Assembly (NCBI GenBank): GCA_903856995.1 | Contig: CAIODK010000258.1 | Span: 1-9,412 of the forward strand | DNA from: an uncultured Burkholderiales bacterium | GTDB lineage: Bacteria > Pseudomonadota > Gammaproteobacteria > Burkholderiales > Burkholderiaceae_C | Direction: 5' to 3' | DNA length: 9,412 bases | In this document: piece by piece, positions 5,543 to 9,412 of the stretch | How the letters are laid out: every line of letters starts with the position of its first letter | Position numbering within the stretch: position 1 is the stretch's first letter | The notes under the pieces: generated by a model | What the model was told of the DNA's origin: nothing | The model's input: the letters and a program-made list of their open reading frames with translations, nothing else | Database searches by the model: none | Program-made: the position numbers and the translations under genes

Positions 5543-7639
5543 TTATCGGGCTTTGGCGTCCACGGTGTGGATCACTTTGACGGCCTGATCGTCCGGAATT
5601 TCGCTGTAAGACAGCACAGTCAACTCGTTCACGCGGAATCGTGCAGCCTTCGACAGCCAGCCACGAATCACGGGGGACACCACCAACACAGCGGGGTGAC
5701 CCATTTCTTCTACGGTACGCGCGCCTTCGCGCAAACCAGCAAATAAGTTTTCGGAAAGTCCTGGCTCCATCACCACGGCTTGGCCTGGCTGACTTTGTTG
5801 CAGCACGTTGTGTAGTAACTGCTCCAAGGAGGGCTCCAGCGTCATGACTTGCAAGCCGTTGTCGCCGTCGATCAGGCTTTGCATGATCATGCGGCCAAGC
5901 TTGGGGCGAACCATGGCGGTGAGTTGTTCTGGGTCTTGCGTGCGGGTGCTGGCTTCGGTCAAGGCCTCGGCAATCGTGCGCATGTCACGAATCGAGACAG
6001 ACTCTTGCAAGAGGTTTTGCAATGTGCGTGTCAGGATGCCGAGCGACAACTTGCCGGGCACCAGGTCTTCCACAATTTTGGGGGACTTGGCTGCCAATTT
6101 ATCGAGCAACTGTTGGGTTTCGTCGTGGCTCAACAAGTCAGACGCGTTTTCGCGCAACACTTTGTTGAGGTGGGTAGAGATCGCGGTTGCAGCATCCACC
6201 ACGGTATAGCCGAGGGTGCGTGCTTGGTCGCGCTGAGAGGGTTCAATCCACACCGCTTCCAAACCAAATGCTGGTTCGCGGGTGGCGATGCCTTCCAATT
6301 GACCATACACATGACCGGGGTTGATGGCCAGTTCGCGACCGACCTTGACTTCACCTTTGCCACGCACCACGCCTTTGAGCACGATGTTGTAGGCGTCTGG
6401 GTCAATGTTCAGGTCATCACGGATACGCACGGGTTGGACCAAGAAGCCCAATTCAGCCGACAATTTTTTACGCACACCTTTGACGCGGCTCATCAACTCG
6501 CCACCCGTCTCGGCGTTCACCAAGGGGATCAGGCCATAGCCAATTTCCAATCCAATGAGGTCGACTTGGTCCACATCGTCCCAGTCGAGTTCTTTGGGTG
6601 CATCTGTGGGTGTTGCATCTTTGACGGCTTGCTCAGCTTGCTCGTCTTGCACCTCACGGGCCACGATCATCAAGCCCAAGCCTGCCGAAGCAGCGGCCAG
6701 GGTGATGAACATCAAGTGAGGCATGCCGGGCACCATGCCCAAGATCAACAAAATTACAGCAGAGATGAACAAGGCCGTTGGGTTGGCCAACTGCACAGAG
6801 GCTTGTTCAGAAATAGATTCAGAGGTCGTCACACGCGTCACGATGATGGCGGTTGCCAACGACAGCAACAACGATGGGATCTGAGCCACCAAGCCGTCAC
6901 CAATGGTGAGCAAGGTGTAGATCTTGCCGGCTTCCGCCACAGGCAGGTCATGCTGTGCCACACCGATGATCAAGCCACCGATCAAGTTGATCAACAGAAT
7001 CAACAAACCGGCCATGGCGTCACCGCTGACGAATTTGGATGCACCGTCCATGGAGCCGAAGAAGTCAGATTCTTGGGCCAGTTCAGCACGGCGTTTTTTG
7101 GCGGTTTCTTGGTCAATCACGCCCGCGTTCAAGTCAGCGTCGATCGACATTTGTTTACCGGGCATGGCATCCAATGTGAAACGCGCGTTCACTTCTGAGA
7201 CGCGGCCCGCACCTTTGGTCACCACCACAAAGTTAATGATCATCAAAATCGAGAAGATGATGAAGCCCACGACATAGTTACCAGCAATCACGAATTCACC
7301 AAAGGCCTGAACCACTTTGCCGGCGGCGTGCGCGCCTTCGTGGCCGTTGACCAAGACCACGCGGGTCGAAGCCACGTTCAGCGCCAAGCGCAACATGGTG
7401 GCAAACAACAGAACCGTGGGGAAGGATGAAAACTCGAGTGGCTTGCGTGTGCCGATGGCGATCATGATCACCACCAAGCTGCAAAGAATGTTGAAAGTAA
7501 ACAAAAAGTCCAACAACAACGGAGGCAGTGGCAAGACCAACATCGCCATGATGACGAGCACCACCACCGGAATACTTAGTCCGGAGAGGTCAAATTTCGA
7601 CAAGTTGTGTCGAATCGTTGACAGAGTGAGTGTGCTCAT
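5543..7639 (-). CDS. flhA: FlhA, flagellar type III export gate protein
   Basis: Inner-membrane ring protein of the flagellar export gate; its cytoplasmic ring docks chaperone-substrate complexes and switches from hook to filament export. From the chosen start it has 698 residues, the normal family length. The membrane half is about 20-326, with the FHIPEP family stretch at 143-173 (GAGRVSEVNARFTLDAMPGK, then QMSIDADLNAG). D207 in SGDAMAG corresponds to the conserved Asp near 208 in Salmonella. A charged linker (about 330-352) leads to the cytoplasmic domain (353-698). The frame is open upstream to a GTG at 7786, but the predicted sigma-54 start site at about 7703 lies below the earlier candidates, so the ATG at 7639 is best. 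Its ribosome binding site is weak. flhB, the usual neighbour, is not adjacent. Confidence 0.96.
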   Translation of the reverse strand: MSTLTLSTIRHNLSKFDLSGLSIPVVVLVIMAMLVLPLPPLLLDFLFTFNILCSLVVIMIAIGTRKPLEFSSFPTVLLFATMLRLALNVASTRVVLVNGHEGAHAAGKVVQAFGEFVIAGNYVVGFIIFSILMIINFVVVTKGAGRVSEVNARFTLDAMPGKQMSIDADLNAGVIDQETAKKRRAELAQESDFFGSMDGASKFVSGDAMAGLLILLINLIGGLIIGVAQHDLPVAEAGKIYTLLTIGDGLVAQIPSLLLSLATAIIVTRVTTSESISEQASVQLANPTALFISAVILLILGMVPGMPHLMFITLAAASAGLGLMIVAREVQDEQAEQAVKDATPTDAPKELDWDDVDQVDLIGLEIGYGLIPLVNAETGGELMSRVKGVRKKLSAELGFLVQPVRIRDDLNIDPDAYNIVLKGVVRGKGEVKVGRELAINPGHVYGQLEGIATREPAFGLEAVWIEPSQRDQARTLGYTVVDAATAISTHLNKVLRENASDLLSHDETQQLLDKLAAKSPKIVEDLVPGKLSLGILTRTLQNLLQESVSIRDMRTIAEALTEASTRTQDPEQLTAMVRPKLGRMIMQSLIDGDNGLQVMTLEPSLEQLLHNVLQQSQPGQAVVMEPGLSENLFAGLREGARTVEEMGHPAVLVVSPVIRGWLSKAARFRVNELTVLSYSEIPDDQAVKVIHTVDAKAR

Positions 7640-7712
7640 CAGTGGAATCCAGTTGTAAATGGAACGTTTAGGTTTCTTTTTGCCTTGAAAAAACTTTCGA
7701 GGCATGTTCATT

Positions 7713-7730
7713 AAGCAATCGATGTGCCAA
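7713..7730 (-). promoter_or_regulatory. Sigma-54 promoter of the flhA operon
   Basis: The minus strand reads TTGGCAC-ATCGA-TTGCTT. This is an exact match to the TGGCAC-N5-TTGC core, with GG and GC twelve bases apart as sigma-54 requires. Counting from the -12 C, transcription should begin at about 7703 (a G), giving a 64-base leader before the flhA ATG at 7639. Such promoters need an enhancer-binding activator of the FleQ/FlrC type, which is not encoded in this window. Confidence 0.85.
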
Positions 7731-7741
7731 GTCAAACTGAC
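7731..7741. promoter_or_regulatory. GTCA-AAC-TGAC palindrome next to the flhA -24 box
   Basis: GTCAAACTGAC has perfect four-base inverted arms around three bases and abuts the flhA -24 element. The arms equal the ends of the Pseudomonas FleQ box (GTCA...TGAC), but that box has a six-base centre and this has three. A regulator site is possible but weakly supported. Confidence 0.3.
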
Positions 7742-7767
7742 ACTGTTGAGTCGCCCCATTGGTAACG

Positions 7768-7795
7768 GCAAGAACTGTCCTGTCACGGTTCTTGC
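7768..7795. promoter_or_regulatory. Perfect 8-base inverted repeat overlapping the fliK -12 box
   Basis: GCAAGAAC (7768-7775) and GTTCTTGC (7788-7795) are exact reverse complements, separated by twelve bases. The right arm contains the TTGC of the fliK sigma-54-like site. The repeat lies above both predicted start sites, so it would act as DNA rather than as an RNA hairpin. It is a candidate operator for an activator or repressor of fliK or of both genes. Confidence 0.5.
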
Positions 7796-7797
7796 TT
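7781..7797 (+). promoter_or_regulatory. Sigma-54-like promoter of fliK
   Basis: TGTCAC-GGTTC-TTGCTT matches TGGCAC-N5-TTGC at all but one place: the second G of the -24 GG pair is T. Spacing is correct. Transcription would begin near 7807, leaving a leader of only about 22 bases before the fliK ATG. The lost G weakens the call, because that pair is the most conserved part of such promoters. Confidence 0.55.
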
Positions 7798-7828
7798 AAC
7801 TCGTAGGCAAACTCGTTTAAAGACCACC

Positions 7829-9412
7829 ATGAACCTGTCCAGTTACCTCCAAATGCCACCAGCCCCGCTGGTGCCAACTAGCCCCGCTACCACGGCGCCA
7901 CAAGGCGCACGTGCTGGGGCGAGCCCGTCTGCGGGCGCCAGCTTGAGGTTTGATTTCGCACAAGTCATGGCAAGCCAAATGCAACGACTCGTCCCGCTGC
8001 AGCGGCAAATGATTGCCGCTGAGACGCCGTCCAGCCAACAACCGCGGCCCCAAACACAATCCCGCGCCCAAGAAGACCAACAACAGGTCGACGACCAGCG
8101 CAGCACCCAAAGGCTTGATGCCGAGGCGCGCGATGCACATATAAGTGCAACGCACGATGCGGGCCAAGAACAGACAACTGATCAGCCGCCCAGCCATGCC
8201 CACCAACGTGCTCGTGCGGCCACACCCAAAACAAACGCTGCGGATGCGGACACCCTGTTAGCGGGATTGATGCAAGGTGCATCTGCCACCCCCACTGACG
8301 TACCCGTCGTGGCCACAACCGCAGCAACACCCGTGGTAGCCGCAGCAGAAATTGCAGCGACTAACGGCCTGCAGACCGCAACGCCACTCCAGACCATTCA
8401 GCTGAGCGCACAGGTGCGCATCATCACCGACCCCAAAAAGGCACCTAGCCCCGAAAGCTTGGCGGCTTTTGCCAAATCAATGGGGCTGGATGAATCAGCG
8501 ATTCAAAACTTATTAGGGCAACAACCCGAAGCAGCAGCTGCTATCGCAGGCGCCCCAACCACGACAAACGTGGTGGCACTGCCCACTGCCTTGTTAATGC
8601 CGAATGTGGCATCCCCTTCGGCAGACAGTGCCGTGGCCACGCAACTCGCAGCCATGAGCACATCGGTGGCCACACAGCCGGCGATGGTGGCATCTGGCGC
8701 AGGTTTAGCGGCTGCCGCCACAACGCTGAATGCCCCCACAGTTCCTGGCTTGACGCCCACCGACATGGCGGCCATCCAACAATTGCAGATCACGGTGCTC
8801 CCCGCCGCGGTGATGCCTGTCAACCCGGCCGTAATAACCCCCAGCACTTCAGTGCTCAGCACGATCGACATGCTCTCCATGCGAGGCACGGGCGTGGGCG
8901 AACAAGAGGTGAGCGCTTTGTTGTCTCGCTTCTCGCAAGAGGCTGGCAGCGACAGCACCGATGACCAACAGCCTTCGCAGGGCGATGGCAACAACTTCAG
9001 CAGCTTTTCGCAAGCGCTGACACGCAACGCCAATGCTGCCAATGCAGCCCCCGCGAACGCAGCCCAAGCCGCTGCACCCAATATGAGCGAGGTCTATGAC
9101 CAGCTCAGCGACAAAATGGCCACCGAACTCGCCACACGCATGCACAAGCAGCTCAGCGACGGCGAGTGGAAAATGAAATTTGGTCTGCGCCCTTCCAACT
9201 TGGGCGGCGTGGAGATTCAACTCGAAATGAAAGATGGCAAACTCGACGCGGTATTCCGTGCCGACAACCCGCTCACCCGCGACTTGCTGCAAAACAGCAG
9301 TCAACGTTTACGTGACGCACTGGGCAACTTGGGCATCAATGCCGGGCAAGTGCAAATCGGACAAGGCGGAGGCAATGCCTCACAGAACAACTCGGGGCAT
9401 GCGTCCAAGCAG
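7829..9412 (+). CDS. fliK: FliK, flagellar hook-length control protein (3' end outside the window)
   Basis: Secreted ruler protein that measures the hook and makes the FlhB gate switch from hook to filament substrates. The frame is open for 528 codons to the right edge, and the stop is not reached. Residues 1 to about 415 are rich in Ala, Thr, Pro and Gln and look unstructured, apart from a helical-looking segment at 208-230 (PESLAAFAKSMGLDESAIQN). Residues about 440-510 form the hook-length C-terminal domain, with FGLRPSNLGGVEIQLEMKDG at 451-470 and RDLLQNSSQRLRDALGNLGI at 484-503. There is no cysteine in the visible part, as is common for type III exported proteins. The ATG at 7829 lacks a strong ribosome binding site, and a second ATG at codon 9 is the alternative. 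fliK commonly sits near fliJ or fliL; here it is divergent from flhA. Confidence 0.93.
   Translation, partial: MNLSSYLQMPPAPLVPTSPATTAPQGARAGASPSAGASLRFDFAQVMASQMQRLVPLQRQMIAAETPSSQQPRPQTQSRAQEDQQQVDDQRSTQRLDAEARDAHISATHDAGQEQTTDQPPSHAHQRARAATPKTNAADADTLLAGLMQGASATPTDVPVVATTAATPVVAAAEIAATNGLQTATPLQTIQLSAQVRIITDPKKAPSPESLAAFAKSMGLDESAIQNLLGQQPEAAAAIAGAPTTTNVVALPTALLMPNVASPSADSAVATQLAAMSTSVATQPAMVASGAGLAAAATTLNAPTVPGLTPTDMAAIQQLQITVLPAAVMPVNPAVITPSTSVLSTIDMLSMRGTGVGEQEVSALLSRFSQEAGSDSTDDQQPSQGDGNNFSSFSQALTRNANAANAAPANAAQAAAPNMSEVYDQLSDKMATELATRMHKQLSDGEWKMKFGLRPSNLGGVEIQLEMKDGKLDAVFRADNPLTRDLLQNSSQRLRDALGNLGINAGQVQIGQGGGNASQNNSGHASKQ

Larger units (their letters stand above)
7640..7828. promoter_or_regulatory. 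Divergent control region between flhA and fliK
   Basis: These 189 bases separate two outward-pointing flagellar genes. They hold a strong sigma-54 site facing flhA and a weaker one facing fliK, with about 50 bases between the -24 boxes. An inverted repeat (7768-7775 with 7788-7795) and a GTCA-AAC-TGAC palindrome (7731-7741) are candidate activator sites. Leaders of about 64 bases (flhA) and 22 bases (fliK) are predicted. Confidence 0.75.

Noticed and set aside
5849..7198. 449-codon plus-strand open frame opposite flhA
   Set aside because: It lies wholly antisense to a well-conserved gene, its product is rich in His, Gln and Cys with no recognisable family, and such frames arise from codon bias on the other strand.
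7640..7786. Longer flhA starting at the GTG at 7786 (49 extra residues)
   Set aside because: The predicted sigma-54 transcript begins near 7703, below that GTG and the ATGs at 7711 and 7705. The extra residues look unlike FlhA, and 698 residues is the usual length.
8503..9081. 192-codon minus-strand open frame and several shorter ones opposite fliK
   Set aside because: They are shadows of the Ala-rich fliK codons. The plus-strand frame is continuous for 528 codons and ends in a recognisable FliK domain.

Overview
The window is one continuous piece of a bacterial flagellar gene cluster. Protein sequence style (FlhA, FliA, FlhG), moderately GC-rich coding DNA and the Ala/Gln-rich FliK suggest a betaproteobacterium, probably Burkholderiales and possibly Comamonadaceae-like. 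This is inferred from sequence character, not from a search. FlhF and FlhG, the pair that sets number and place of flagella, point to a polar flagellum.

Layout, read from the right. A divergent control region (about 7640-7828) separates fliK (+ strand, running off the right edge without its stop) from a long minus-strand block. That block is flhA (5543-7639), flhF (4120-5505), flhG (3300-4127), fliA (2545-3303) and an unrecognised membrane-anchored protein (1718-2548). flhF/flhG, flhG/fliA and fliA/ORF overlap by 8, 4 and 4 bases, so from flhF on the genes look translationally coupled. A 97-base gap with a good sigma-28 promoter then leads to fliS (1198-1620), a probable terminator, a 128-base gap with a stem-loop, and motA-motB. 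motB is cut by the left edge, and its start overlaps the motA stop by one base.

How it works together: the flhA operon has a textbook sigma-54 (-24/-12) site and encodes the export gate (FlhA), the placement/number GTPase-ATPase pair (FlhF, FlhG) and the next sigma factor (FliA). fliS, immediately downstream, carries a sigma-28 promoter that FliA should read. The window thus holds two steps of a sigma-54 then sigma-28 cascade, as in Pseudomonas or Vibrio. fliK (hook length) has a second, weaker sigma-54-like site on the opposite strand. motAB supplies the stator.

Points most worth a second look: the unknown protein between fliA and fliS; the back-to-back sigma-54 sites with a perfect 8-base inverted repeat overlapping the fliK -12 box; a 48-residue alanine-rich extension on MotB; an FlhF with an altered nucleotide-binding motif next to an FlhG lacking the FlhF-activating N-terminal motif; and an eight-base C tract inside motA. 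I see no mobile element, CRISPR array, tRNA or rRNA.
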